A DNA stretch of 64,000 bases, from NCBI GenBank assembly GCA_022826645.1, contig JAJDUM010000053.1:1-64000 (forward strand), read 5' to 3'. Shown here piece by piece: positions 1-10,200 of this stretch (position 1 is its first letter; every line of letters starts with the position of its first letter). The position numbers and the translations under genes are program-made. The DNA is from Candidatus Poribacteria bacterium. Lineage in GTDB: Bacteria; Poribacteria; WGA-4E; PCPOR2b. The notes beneath the pieces are model-generated. The model was not told the origin of the DNA. It saw nothing but the letters and a program-made list of their open reading frames with translations, and searched no databases.

Positions 1-63
1 GACTTTCTGCTTGAACGATTGACTATATCTCTTGAAGATACGATTTGCCAATGGATCAGACAT
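1..63 (-). CDS. Transposase-like protein, N-terminal fragment cut by window edge
   Basis: Only the first 21 codons lie in the window; the rest continues to the left. The start is supported by an AAAGGAG ribosome binding site at 71-77, seven bases before the ATG at 63-61. The residues seen (MSDPLANRIFKRYSQSFKQK) resemble the basic N-terminus of IS3-type OrfA/helix-turn-helix transposases, where a K-R-Y-S-x-S-F-K-x-K motif opens the DNA-binding domain. The family call rests on that short motif alone. The adjoining repeats and broken gene fit a mobile-element neighbourhood. Confidence 0.45.
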   Translation of the reverse strand, partial: MSDPLANRIFKRYSQSFKQKV

Positions 64-341
64 CTGAATGCTCCTTTCTACATCTATAATAGTGTAGTAA
101 TCAAGAGCTATTCATGTAAAGCTTATTTAGGACGGGTCAGATAAACGGAACGGCGATTCCCATTTCCCACGAATGACTCGGTTCTGTTTTGCGGTAGGGG
201 GTCCACTCTTGGAGACTCGGTCGTGGCTGGGTGGATCGTGGTTCCGTGCAACTACTGCAAACAAAGGGTTGCCAACACAATCTGACCTTTATCGCTCCCA
301 AAGAACAAAAAAGTGATTTGACAACAGAGGAGGCATAGCAG

Positions 342-629
342 ATGCAACGCAGGCGCAATCTCGCATATTGCACTTTAGTTGGCATTGTCGTCTTGGGTCT
401 GACGCCGCTGATGGTGTGCGTTGATGCACAGGCACGGATTGCCTTCATGTCTAATAGGGATGGGAACTGGGAAATCTAAGTGATGGATAACCATGGGGAC
501 AATCAGCGAAATCTCACCAATAATCCCCATGACGACGCTGATCCCGCATGGTATAGCCCTACTTTTGCAGTTGCTCCCGTAGGTAAGAAATTCACAATGT
601 GGGGGTGGCTTAAACAAGTTGATCGGTAA
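342..629 (+). pseudogene. Broken TolB-like (PD40 propeller) secreted protein
   Basis: An ATG at 342 follows a GAGGAGG site at 327-333 and opens a signal-peptide-like sequence with the hydrophobic run LVGIVVLGLTPLMV. It is followed by the start of a TolB/PD40 blade: RIAFMSNRDGNWEI, then a TAA at 477-479, then VMDNHGDNQRNLTNNP and DADPAW in the same frame. The intact relative at 23695 reads DIYVMNTDGT at the equivalent place, so the TAA replaces the Tyr codon of the I-Y-V-M-D motif. The frame then loses similarity and ends at 629 after about one blade, whereas intact family members have several. It is therefore both nonsense-mutated and truncated. A family 1 repeat begins 17 bases downstream. 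UAA is not a recoding codon, so readthrough as a special amino acid is not expected. Confidence 0.75.
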
Positions 630-645
630 CTGCCATTATTGAGAC

Positions 646-713
646 GGCTCATGTAAAAAGAAAATGCAAAATGCGAAACCTCGGTTTCTGTTGCACGATT
701 TCTTAACATAAAC
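646..713. repeat. Family 1 MITE-like element, short copy
   Basis: A 68-bp copy with imperfect terminal inverted repeats. The left end reads GGCTCATGTAAAAAGAAAAT; the right end read on the opposite strand is GGTTTATGTTAAGAAATCGT. The interior carries CTCGGTTTCTG, the motif that forms terminator-like hairpins in longer copies. Full copy at 43685-43821; part copies at 23447, 24803, 30288, 31641, 32100 and 40966. Confidence 0.6.
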
Positions 714-786
714 CATTGCGAAAACAGTGTTGCCGCAATCCGAATCCACTTTTCTGCTTCCAGTGTCACTATTCCACGTATTTATT

Positions 787-932
787 TATGGTGAATTCTA
801 AAAATAAATAAACACTTTCGCTCCCCATGCTTGGTAGGCGCTGTTTCCAACTGCGCCGATGCGGTGCGGGGAGAATACGCACCTACCGGGGTGATAGCCC
901 GGATTTTCCCATCCCCTGTACAGAGTGTCCAA
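787..932. repeat. Family 2 MITE-like element, right end merged with next copy
   Basis: Begins TATGGTGAATTCTAAAAATA and continues with the family interior (ACACTTTCGCTCC, then a TAGGCGCTGTTTCCAACTGC segment and CGCACCTACCGGGG). The expected right inverted repeat stops at AGAGTGTCCAATTA, where a second copy begins at 933, so the two lie in tandem. Confidence 0.55.
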
Positions 933-1072
933 TTATGGTGAATTCTATAATTACTTATACACTTTCGATACACAACCAACCCCCTAAATCCCCCTTATCA
1001 GGGGGACTTCATGAGGCCTCGATAAGAGGCACTATTGGTGAACGTCTACATATTTGTATTGTTCACCATAAT
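933..1072. repeat. Family 2 MITE-like element
   Basis: A 140-bp copy with inverted ends: left TATGGTGAATTCTATAATTA, right (opposite strand) TATGGTGAACAATACAAATA. The ends begin and finish with TA, which would fit TA-target insertion as in IS630/mariner-type MITEs; that link is inference. The interior holds a CCCCCTAAATCCCCC-type segment rather than the interior of the neighbouring copy. Confidence 0.55.
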
Positions 1073-1192
1073 TGAGGGGGATGCATAAATCGCTTTCGTG
1101 TGGGAGAGGCTTCTCCCGATACATCGGGCTGCTCGAAACGGCATCGGGACTAGATGCGTACGCCATCAGTTTAATCTCCGATTCAGACAAAT

Positions 1193-1350
1193 GGCACATG
1201 TCGCCCCGCTGGGGCTTGGGAGAAAGGACAGACTGCCCGGCTATAAACATGGCGCCCCGCTGGGGCTAAATGAACCAACGAACCTTTTCCCGTTTTCACG
1301 CATCAGGCACTCTATCCTGAAAATCCTTAAATCCTGAAAATCCTGATTCA
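1193..1350. repeat. Palindromic doublet and CCTGAAAATCC/ATTCAGACAA tail
   Basis: Two copies of a unit, ACATGTCGCCCCGCTGGGGC (1196-1215) and ACATGGCGCCCCGCTGGGGC (1247-1266), start 51 bases apart. Each contains a GCCCC-GCT-GGGGC palindrome. They are followed by CCTGAAAATCC direct repeats and GATTCAGACAAT at 1342-1353, a tail seen again at 41250-41262. Between 1073 and 1406 I see no coding sequence. Confidence 0.6.
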
Positions 1351-1406
1351 GACAATAATGATGCACACCTCTCAGTTAATTCTAAACCTTACTATAGTAT
1401 GCCTTC

Positions 1407-4400
1407 TCATTTGATGACTGCAATCTTGCCAGTCTTTTTCAGTTCTTCAAATTGCATCACATAGATATAGATACCGCTCGTCACCTCTGTTGCCACATGA
1501 TTGAGAAGCGACCATTCGGTGCGACCAGCATCCGAGGTCGTGACTGTTAATCTATCAAGACGCTCCCCATTCGTATCATAAATTTCAATCGTTGTTCCGG
1601 TAGGAAGGCGATCGAATGTCACAGCAGCCTTGTGAAACTCGCTGGGGCGCACGGGATTTGGGTAGACTCTCACCTTTGAAAAATCCTTAAAATCATCGAA
1701 ATCAGTCTGGAGGGGCACATCAAATGTCTGCGTTGCCTCTAACAGATTTATCGGATTTCGATCCGTATCCCGCACGTCCGAAACGGTGATCTCATAGGTG
1801 CGACCGGGAACGAGATCGGCCGCTCGGAAGGTGAGGATGGCTCGCGTTCCCATCCGATCTCGAATTACGGATACCGGATTAACACCAGCGAGTTGTTTTG
1901 GCTCCCGCAGCAGATAGAGGCGTGAATTACCTGCGGAAGATCCCATCTGTTTATCATAGCTAACAGCAACCTGGTTATGTTGGATGTACGCAGCAGCAAT
2001 CAGTTTAGGTGGGGTGCGCGGCGTAACGAAAACCGGTTCAGACAGGGCGGATTCAACCCCAGCTTCATTCTTTGCGGAAACAGCATACCAATAGGTTACG
2101 TCCTTCGTCACTTTTCGATCGAGGAAACCAACGAAATTCAAGTCTTCGGCGATTGCTTCAAAGTCGGAGGGGGTTTCATCTGGATCCCCCACGGCTCGAT
2201 AGACAGTATAAGATACCGCCTCCTCCGGCGTTTCCCAGTCAATCCGAACTGCACGTGCACTGAGTGGTGTAGCAGACAGTTCATAGGGTTGGATGTTCAC
2301 AACGCTATTTGGATCGCTGGCATGGATGTGCGTGAATGTAAGCAGGTTCTCCTCGCTGTTAAGATATAGTTCGCTAAAGTTGTCTTTATTCAGGTCATCA
2401 AGGAGTAGGCGTGGTGTTTCCCACGCTTCGCGATGCCAGATCGGAACGAAGTCTGGCGAAGTACCATCCACACTTGAGCCGGGCATCCATTTGAACACAT
2501 AGACGCTTGGATTGGCAAGTATTACCAGTTCGTTCTGCAAGTCGCTATCAATATCACCAACCGCGATACTGTTCCCTTTCAGATTGAATGGTGTGATTGC
2601 CTGTGACCATATTAACTGATAGCGCGAGATACCCTTAGTTTGGGAAGTGGTGCCTGCGGGCGGGAAAGCGGTGAACAGATGATATTTCCAACGCGGCAGC
2701 ATCGACGGCAGATCTGCCCGCACTACTGTCCCTCCAACAATGAACTCAGGGGCCCCGTCCCCGGTAAGGTCGCCTGCCGCAAGCTGAAAGGCGTCTTCGA
2801 CATCGAGTTTCATCCGCCACGTTTCAACCAGCAGATTGTCGCCGACAGATTCGTAGACGAAGAGCTCACCCTCACTATCTCCTACCATTAACTCCAAGAT
2901 CCCGTTCGCATCGAAATCACCAATCGCAAATCGTTTGCCGAAAACATTGGAACCCTCTGTCTCATTCTTGATAATAAGAATCTCATCATAAGTGTCGTTT
3001 CCGCGGTTCTCAAAGATACGGATATTGTCGTTGAAATTGTCTGCTCCGATAATCTCCATCCTACCGTCATTGTCCAGATCGGCAATCTGCCCTGACGAGA
3101 GAAACGTGGATTCCCAGATAATTCTTTCCGGATAGCCGTTTGGCGTCACACTTTCGATAAGGAAGAGTCCGTTCCGTGTGCCAGATAGAATTTCTAACAA
3201 CCCATCTCCGTCGGTGTCTCCAACCGCTAATGGTTTAGAATTGATAGCACCGGTATGTCGAAGCTGATAGCCGGCACCCGTCCGTTCATGGATCTCAATC
3301 CCTTGGGTCCCGTCGTCGGCGATTGGAAGCCCGACGATTTCAAGCATGCCGTCCCGATCAAAATCTGCGGTCACACTGCCGAGGTGCATTGGTGGAAGTG
3401 TAGTTGATGTCTCAAGAAATCCGTTGGGCGAGACGGATCCGCTGGTAACCTCCGCCCGATAGAATTTTCCACCGTTGTCGTCGACCGTCTCCAACCCGAC
3501 ATCGTTACGGGAGGTGATAAACAGATCGTAGCTCCCTGTATCGAGTGATAGCGAGAAGAAATGTTCCCGGCTTGCAGCGTTTTCCTCAATCGGTCTGAAC
3601 GGAGCGGTCGCTTCACGCGCGCGTTGGCTCAATGTATTGATTGTGAAATCGTCTGTCGACCAAGAGACAGAGGTGGCGTAGCTGCCCCTTGTGAGCTGGT
3701 TTTGAACCGTTACATTCCGCACTTGGGGTGGCGTGCGATCTACGGAGACGACAACTTCATCACGCAGAACTTTCCCTTCCAGGTTAGTGACCTCAAGGCG
3801 AAGCGTGTAAATACCTTCCGTGACGGCGGACGTTTCCCAGATGAGTAGTGTTTCATTTATCTTTTGCTCCGAAGACGGCGCATTGATGGATTGAAACGTT
3901 GTTGGGACAGCCGAGGGTCCATATAGTAGCTGCCATGTATCAAATTTGAATCCACCTGCGGTCCCGACAATCTCGATCTGATCTGAGCCGCCGCTGTGAG
4001 TTTCCGGCGAAAGAATATTTGCTTGTAAGGAAGCGCTTGCCATCAGTGCCCGTGCTGCGTTCAGATTTCCCGCGCCAACGAGCTCTGGACTCTCTGTAAT
4101 CGGGTCAACGGCTGAAAGCAGAATCTGTCGGACCTCGCGATGTGTCAGGCTTGGACGCTTCGATATAATCAGCCCAGCAACTCCGGATACATGCGCCGTT
4201 GCCATTGATGTGCCGGAGAGAGGGCGATATCGGTTATTGATATGGGTACTTAAGATAACATTGCCCGGTGCACCGATGTCGATAGAGGCACCAAAGTTGG
4301 ATTGGTAAAATTTCTGTTTGTGTTGTTCGGTTGCAGCGACAGAGATGACCTTGCGATAACCGGCGGGGAAAATAGATGCACCCTCCGACTCGTTTCCCGA

Positions 4401-5516
4401 CGCAGCAACCATCAATACCCCTCTCGCGTAGGCGTAATCCACAGCGTCACGCAGCACGAAAGAACGTTCGCGCCCGCCCCAACTCATGTTGATAACCCGC
4501 GCACCGTTGTCCACAGCATAGATGATTGCGGCTGACGAACGGTCATCCCGTATCCCTTCCACACCGGCACCTCGGATTGGCATCAGTGTGCAGTCCCAAG
4601 CGATGCCAGCAATACCCACATCGTTGTCTACCGCGGCTCCAATAATCCCGGCAACATGTGTTCCGTGCCCTGATTCATCAATTGGATCGTTGTCGCCGTT
4701 CCGGGAGCTTCCATTTCCATCGCTATTCGATGGCTCGGAAAAATCCCAGCCGTGTACATCGTCGATGTATCCATTCTTGTCGTCATCAATCCCGTTATCC
4801 GGGATTTCACCAGAGTTAACCCAGGTCTGCGAAGCGAGATCTTCGTGGGTATAATCGAAACCTGTGTCCACAACGGCGACAATGACTTCCGGATCGCCTT
4901 TCTCAATCCCCCACGCCCCCGGCATATCGATCAACGCCAGATTCCATTGTTCATCGAAGTGCGGGTCGTTAGGAATAACTTCGGACGCCTGTGCTTGCCG
5001 GATGTAGTTGAATTGGGCTTCCTCGATCAATGGGTGTGCGGCGTAGTTCGCCCTGACGGTGTGTAGATCGGTGGGGATCTGAAAACGGAGCAGATAAATC
5101 CGTTCAAGGTTCCGGTTGGATTCTGGGTGAGCGATATGTGGAAAGAGGGGATAGATTGAGCGAACTCCCATCTGATTGTGGAGTTCTTGTAAAGGTGACT
5201 TGGCGTACAGTTGTTCCCATTCGGCTTGTGCCTGGGGCGTCACACGAATCAGGAGCTCTCCCTGTGTGAATTGGAGATCGTCGGTAATTGGGAGGGAAGA
5301 CGCGTTCCGTATACCAATAACTGTTGACAGGGAAAGGATTACTAATGTCAAAAGTAGGGCACGGCTCAACGACGGAGGTAGCGAGGAGGCGAGGAGGCGA
5401 GGAGACGAGAAGTTATTTAGATCTATTTGGTTGGAGTAACCGTTGATCAGGTTTATTTTCCATCGTAACGAGTTTGCCAACGATGTTATTGTATAGTTGG
5501 AAAAATTCACCACCAA
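1407..5516 (-). CDS. Secreted subtilisin-like (S8) peptidase with FG-GAP propeller, FN3 and C-terminal sorting-like domain
   Basis: A large exported serine protease. The S8 triad is visible: Asp217 (VAVVDTGF), His284 (SGHGTHVAG), oxyanion Asn375 (AASGN) and Ser437 (SGTSMATAHV). A propeptide-like stretch (about 85-190) precedes the catalytic domain. Seven D-x-D-x-D/N-G-type motifs at about 710-1040 (for example DFDRDGMLEIVG, DLDNDGRMEIIG) form an FG-GAP/integrin-like propeller. A fibronectin III-like segment follows (LSARAVRIDWETPEE), and the last 85 residues (VYPNPVRPSEF, then TSGIYIYVMQF) match FlgD-Ig/type IX-sorting-like ends. The N-terminus is uncertain: the hydrophobic signal segment is residues 53-69, the preceding 45 residues look poorly coding, and an 8-bp tandem repeat underlies them, so a later start near the TTG at codon 50 is possible. 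It is divergent from purB. Extracellular protein degradation is the likely role. Confidence 0.85.
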   Translation of the reverse strand: MVVNFSNYTITSLANSLRWKINLINGYSNQIDLNNFSSPRLLASSLPPSLSRALLLTLVILSLSTVIGIRNASSLPITDDLQFTQGELLIRVTPQAQAEWEQLYAKSPLQELHNQMGVRSIYPLFPHIAHPESNRNLERIYLLRFQIPTDLHTVRANYAAHPLIEEAQFNYIRQAQASEVIPNDPHFDEQWNLALIDMPGAWGIEKGDPEVIVAVVDTGFDYTHEDLASQTWVNSGEIPDNGIDDDKNGYIDDVHGWDFSEPSNSDGNGSSRNGDNDPIDESGHGTHVAGIIGAAVDNDVGIAGIAWDCTLMPIRGAGVEGIRDDRSSAAIIYAVDNGARVINMSWGGRERSFVLRDAVDYAYARGVLMVAASGNESEGASIFPAGYRKVISVAATEQHKQKFYQSNFGASIDIGAPGNVILSTHINNRYRPLSGTSMATAHVSGVAGLIISKRPSLTHREVRQILLSAVDPITESPELVGAGNLNAARALMASASLQANILSPETHSGGSDQIEIVGTAGGFKFDTWQLLYGPSAVPTTFQSINAPSSEQKINETLLIWETSAVTEGIYTLRLEVTNLEGKVLRDEVVVSVDRTPPQVRNVTVQNQLTRGSYATSVSWSTDDFTINTLSQRAREATAPFRPIEENAASREHFFSLSLDTGSYDLFITSRNDVGLETVDDNGGKFYRAEVTSGSVSPNGFLETSTTLPPMHLGSVTADFDRDGMLEIVGLPIADDGTQGIEIHERTGAGYQLRHTGAINSKPLAVGDTDGDGLLEILSGTRNGLFLIESVTPNGYPERIIWESTFLSSGQIADLDNDGRMEIIGADNFNDNIRIFENRGNDTYDEILIIKNETEGSNVFGKRFAIGDFDANGILELMVGDSEGELFVYESVGDNLLVETWRMKLDVEDAFQLAAGDLTGDGAPEFIVGGTVVRADLPSMLPRWKYHLFTAFPPAGTTSQTKGISRYQLIWSQAITPFNLKGNSIAVGDIDSDLQNELVILANPSVYVFKWMPGSSVDGTSPDFVPIWHREAWETPRLLLDDLNKDNFSELYLNSEENLLTFTHIHASDPNSVVNIQPYELSATPLSARAVRIDWETPEEAVSYTVYRAVGDPDETPSDFEAIAEDLNFVGFLDRKVTKDVTYWYAVSAKNEAGVESALSEPVFVTPRTPPKLIAAAYIQHNQVAVSYDKQMGSSAGNSRLYLLREPKQLAGVNPVSVIRDRMGTRAILTFRAADLVPGRTYEITVSDVRDTDRNPINLLEATQTFDVPLQTDFDDFKDFSKVRVYPNPVRPSEFHKAAVTFDRLPTGTTIEIYDTNGERLDRLTVTTSDAGRTEWSLLNHVATEVTSGIYIYVMQFEELKKTGKIAVIK
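5381..5409. repeat. 8-bp tandem repeat (GCGAGGAG)n
   Basis: Three near-perfect units of GCGAGGAG followed by ACGAGAAG. It lies inside the 5' end of the subtilase reading frame, just before the hydrophobic signal segment, and argues that the frame upstream of it may not be translated. Confidence 0.5.
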
Positions 5517-5629
5517 CCTCCTTCATAATGATCCAAATCCGTAGGCGGGGCATCTTGCCCTGCCGTAGCCTCAAACGGGAGATCGCGCTACGGGAGAATT
5601 CAATGACCCTACCTTTGACCAAATCGAGA

Positions 5630-5658
5630 TTTACACCGCTAGCTTCAAGTGGTATAAT
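5630..5658 (+). promoter_or_regulatory. Sigma70-type promoter of purB
   Basis: TTTACA at 5630-5635 and a perfect TATAAT at 5653-5658 are separated by 17 bp. They lie 45 bp before the purB start, with an AAAGGGAG ribosome binding site between. Confidence 0.65.
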
Positions 5659-5702
5659 TTAACATATCATAGCAAGAATTAGCAAAGGGAGATATAGATA
5701 TT

Positions 5703-7112
5703 ATGGAACTGTACGAAGCAGTTAGTCCTCTTGATTTCAGGTATTACGGGGGCAGTGAGGCGGTTATGAAGAAACTGCTGCCCTACGTCTCGGAAGCCGC
5801 CTACGTCAAATACCAAGCCAAAGTTGAGGCTGCATTGGTGCGAACGCTTGCCAAACACAACATCTGTTCCCATGAGATTGCCGATGAAGTTGAACGGGCA
5901 GCGGAAGAGGTAACAGCAGCAGAGGTTTACGAAGAGCAATCACGTATTCGACACAACATCCGTTCGCTCGTGAACGTGATGAGACGGAAGATTAGTCCAG
6001 ACGCGCGTCCGTATGTCCACCTGTTTGCAACATCCGCGGATATCCTTGATACTGCAACGGCGCTGCGCTTTAAGGAGTTGACCCAAAACGTGGTACTTCC
6101 AGATCTCATCGAACTTGAGAATCGGTTCATAGATCTCGCGCGTGAGCACGCAGGAACGGTGCAGATTGGTCGGACACATGGGCAACATGCCGAACCGATT
6201 ACCTTTGGCTACGCCATGGCACTTTACGTCAGTCGGATCGGAAACCGGATCGAACTGATAGACCGTGCAAGCCAAAACCTGCGCGGACAATTCTCGGGCG
6301 CAGTGGGCGCGTTCAACGGCCTTGCACTGATAGTGGAGCAACCGGAGCAGATGGAAGCAGACCTGCTCGCAGAGCTTGGCTTGAAACCGTCGGATACACA
6401 TACTTCGACGCAGTGCGTTGAACCTGAGTTTATCACCGACCTCGCTTATGCGATTACCTCCGCCTACACTATCCTCGCAAACTTTGCAGATGATATCCGG
6501 CATCTCTATCGCACGGAAATCGCAGAGATCAGCAAGCAGTATGACCCTCAGTTGGTTGGCTCATCCACGATGCCGCACAAGATCAACCCCGAAACATATG
6601 AGACGGTGAAGGGACTTTGGAAAGCGTATGTGCCGCGCATGACGACAGTGTTTATGGACCAGATTTTGGAGCATCAACGCGATCTTACCAATTCGGCATC
6701 GAGCCGCTTCCTGACGGAACTTTTCACCGCGTTTGACTATTCAATTTATCGTTTGATTCGCGCGTTAGGTGAGATGGATGTGAAAGTGGATAATATGGAG
6801 CGGAATCTTGAGGCGAGTGCCGGTGACACGGTGGCTGAACCGATCTATCTTTTGATGGCGTATTACGGGTTCCCTGATGCCTACGACCACACCCGCAAAC
6901 TGGTCGCTCAGGTGCATGAGACGGGGCGACAGCTGACGGAACTGTTATGGGCGGATGAGACACTGCAACCTTTCCTCGAAAATCTAACCCCCATACAGCA
7001 GGAAGCGCTCCGTGACCCGAAGAAATATATCGGGGTATCTGTGCAGCGGACACATGCAACCTGTGATGAATGGGAAGAACGGGTGCAGGAAGTTTTGACC
7101 ACGTGTGGATAG
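5703..7112 (+). CDS. purB: Adenylosuccinate lyase
   Basis: Catalyses the two fumarate-releasing steps of purine synthesis (SAICAR to AICAR; adenylosuccinate to AMP) in the cytoplasm. The fumarase/ASL superfamily signature GSSTMPHKINPE lies near residues 283-294. Other conserved blocks are present: TSADILDTATALR (about 110), GRTHGQHAEPITFG (about 158) and SGAVGAFNGL (about 200), which together carry the catalytic His and substrate-binding residues. The C-terminal block EHQRDLTNSASSRFL is typical of PurB. At 469 residues it is within the family range. It has its own promoter and is convergent with the protease gene at 7214; no other purine gene is nearby. The start is an ATG preceded by AAAGGGAG. 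Confidence 0.93.
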   Translation: MELYEAVSPLDFRYYGGSEAVMKKLLPYVSEAAYVKYQAKVEAALVRTLAKHNICSHEIADEVERAAEEVTAAEVYEEQSRIRHNIRSLVNVMRRKISPDARPYVHLFATSADILDTATALRFKELTQNVVLPDLIELENRFIDLAREHAGTVQIGRTHGQHAEPITFGYAMALYVSRIGNRIELIDRASQNLRGQFSGAVGAFNGLALIVEQPEQMEADLLAELGLKPSDTHTSTQCVEPEFITDLAYAITSAYTILANFADDIRHLYRTEIAEISKQYDPQLVGSSTMPHKINPETYETVKGLWKAYVPRMTTVFMDQILEHQRDLTNSASSRFLTELFTAFDYSIYRLIRALGEMDVKVDNMERNLEASAGDTVAEPIYLLMAYYGFPDAYDHTRKLVAQVHETGRQLTELLWADETLQPFLENLTPIQQEALRDPKKYIGVSVQRTHATCDEWEERVQEVLTTCG

Positions 7113-7150
7113 GAAAATTCAGAAATCGTTTGTGTTAAGAAAGAGTGGAC

Positions 7151-7184
7151 AGAAACCGAGTTTTTTCTTGAAAATTCGGTTTCT
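7151..7184. terminator. Terminator-like hairpin between convergent genes
   Basis: AGAAACCGAGTTTT, a 6-base loop, then AAAATTCGGTTTCT, a nearly perfect 14-bp stem. It sits 39 bp after purB and 30 bp before the stop of the opposite-strand protease gene, so it could end transcription in both directions. The same hairpin recurs at 32100-32133 and, less well conserved, at 40992-41025. Confidence 0.6.
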
Positions 7185-7213
7185 CTGAGCTGCGCTTCCT
7201 TTTGACATACCTC

Positions 7214-10200
7214 TCAGAAATTAACTCCAATCCCAATCTGTAAAGTGGTGACATCTTCATCACCTAAATACAATTTGCCGTATCCTGCCCTTAGTCCCAA
7301 TTCAGGGGTTATGTAGAAACGGATTCCCACTTCGTAGTGATAAAGATCTGTCGTGTCATAATCTGACCGCAATTTAAATGAACCGGCGGCGTCGATTACA
7401 ATCTTATCCTGCGGATAGAACTTCAACCCTCCACCAAAGATGGGTGTAGTATGAGTTGAACGAGGAGAATCCTCGTATGCTGCGATGCCACCCAGCAACG
7501 TAAACGCAACCTTGCTTTCTCTCAAAGCGGGGCCCCACTGAAACATCGCGCTCATGTGTGTACGATGTGGGGAAAAGTCGAGTTGTGCGCCTAATGTTGA
7601 TTGATTTTTCCCCTCACGCAGGTAAGCAAGTCTAAGCATATAGCTCCCGTCCGAACCAGAGATAAAGGCGTCGTCTACCGAAACACTTGCCCATATTCCC
7701 TGATATATTGGAGAGTTCTGGGGTTCGTCCTTATTGGTCGCCTCCTTTGAGTCCTCCGGTTTGTCGCCATCGGTTGATTCACCTAATTCTTCCGCATCAG
7801 TTGAGTCCTTTGGTTCGCCCTCATCGGTCGATTCCCCTGGTTGATCCCCATCAGACGAGTCCCTTGATTCACCTTCATCGGTTGATTCTCCTGGTCGATC
7901 CTCATCGGTCAGATCTTCTTTTGGTGGCTTCTCTCCCGGCCTAATTTCTATATACCTTGATTCCGACCTGCTTTCGTTGCCGTCCTCATCATCTGCGGTG
8001 AGGTAATACCGCATAACTACCATGTTGATGGGTGTGATATCTATGGTGTATATGTCTGAGGAACCTACTGCAAAAAGTTCTTCACTTTTTTGACTGTTGA
8101 ACGATGAAGCATGGATGTGAACATCTTTGACAGCGACATTGTCTGTGACCTCTGCTCTGATGGTAATTTCTTGATGAGCACCGAATTTGGCACCCTCAGG
8201 TGGATCTAGCAGGGATATTGTTGGAGCTTTATCATCGACTATAGAGATATAGTAATCACGAGGTTGAGTTCTTGGATATGTGAAAACCCCATGATCATCA
8301 TATTCGACTTTAACGTGGTATTCAATCGAACCGACGTGCTTTTGTGAGGGTAAACCCACATCGTAGATCCATGCTGATGACTCGGGTTGCTCGTCCAAGA
8401 GACGCATCTCCTGATTGTTCTGTTCTAATTCGCCGCCGTCTCTGTCGTAGGTTTTGTAGTAGATTTTAATGTGTTGAGGACCTTTGGAACTGATTAGATT
8501 CAATGTAAGTGGGATTTGTTCACCAACGGATACTCTTAAAGGAGAATTATGCTCCACAATGGGCGGTATCTCAAGATCTAGTACCTTATGGCGATCGAGT
8601 TCGATTGTAACCGTTTTCCTTTGGGATCCGCTTGCATAGGTGCCCTCTACGATGTAGTTACCCTTAAGTAGTCGACTGCGGACGATTCCGGTGCCCAATT
8701 TTTTCCTATCAGTTCCCGTGCCAAAGATCCAGATCTCTGTTTGTGGCAGCAAAGAAATTACGGTCAATTCACCTGTTGATTCTTTGCGTACTTCCTCGAT
8801 TAACTCAGCAAAAATTGGGTGATCTTTTCCTACCCTTGGTGGCAATTTTTGATTTGGGTTGCGGCGAATTGATTCTTGAAACTGTTTCTTCACTTTATCA
8901 TAGCTTTCTCCGAATCCCCTTTTTGAAACTCCTAAATAAAGGTAGGCTTCTGCTTGATATATTGGATTTTCAACCTCTTGTATGACCGACTTTAAGACTT
9001 CGATTGCCTCACTGTATCTTGCCTGTTCGTATAGTTTAATCCCTTTGGCAAGCATGACAGGTCGAGGACCGGGTTTCGGTGGTTCTGTCCTTGGTGGATC
9101 GGTTTGAGGTTTGACCTCCTTCGGTTCAGCAGGAGAAGGGTTGGTTTGAGGCGTGACAGGTGGCGGATCGACTTGAGGTCTAGTTGATTCTGGTTCGGCA
9201 GGAGGAGACTTAACCTCGGGTTTAACCGGTTCCGGTTTAGCAGGTGGTGGATCGGTCTGAGGCGTGCTCGGTTCCGGCTCGACACGTGGCGGCGTGGTGG
9301 GGATATTCGCCAGCCGTTTGAGATAATTTACAGGAACAGCAAAATTAAGGTTCTGCCCTTGTTCCATACCTCCAACAGAGATACCGATGACTTCACCGCT
9401 GTTGTTCAGCACAGGTCCGCCACTACTTCCCGGCGAAATCGGCGCTGTCATCTGGAAAAGCTTGTCGGCAGAATCGCCACGGATCCCACTGATAATACCA
9501 TCCGAGAATGTACCTTCCAATCCCTCTGGATTGCCTGCCACATAGATCTTTTCACCAATTTGAACCGTTTCACTATCGCCAAGGGGAAGTGCCGGCACAT
9601 TGATTCGTCTACCTTTTGCTTCTCGGACTTTTACTACTGCTAGATCTCGTTTGTTATTGTACACAATGACATTTTCAATAATGTATATTTCTTCCTGTCC
9701 AACCAACTTCGCTCCCCCGACCAGCGTATCTTTTCTAATTAGTAGATCCTCGATAACATGATAGTTAGTCGCAACCTGGTTGGGCATCACGAAGAATCCG
9801 CTACCAGTCCCATGAAGGTTCTCTTGAGCTCCATCGATGATAGCCACGTATACCGTAGAACCTAAAGCGATTTTAGCAATCTCTTGGGAGCTTAGAGTTA
9901 CCTTCGGCCCAACAGGAGGCGGAGCGACCTTGGGTTTGGCTGGCTCCCGTTTGGCAGGCGGTGGATTGGTTTGAGGTCTGGTTGGTTTCGGTTCAACGGG
10001 AGGTGAATCGACCTTAGGTTTGCCCTGTCGTGATTTGACAACTTCCGGAGTGATTGGTATATTAGCTAGTTGCCTGAGATGATTTACCGCAATGGCAAAA
10101 TTGAGATTCTGAGGGACATGACCATCCTCTTTGACGAAACCCTCCCCAGCAACAGAGATACCAATGACTTTTCCGTTGTCGTTTAGTACAGGACCTCCAC

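Noticed and set aside
137-448. 103-codon open frame on the minus strand
   Set aside because: Overlaps the TolB-like remnant, has unusual composition (many Cys, Arg), and no SD or family.
477-479. In-frame stop of the TolB-like fragment as recoding
   Set aside because: The codon is TAA, not TGA, and the frame decays soon after; treated as a pseudogene.
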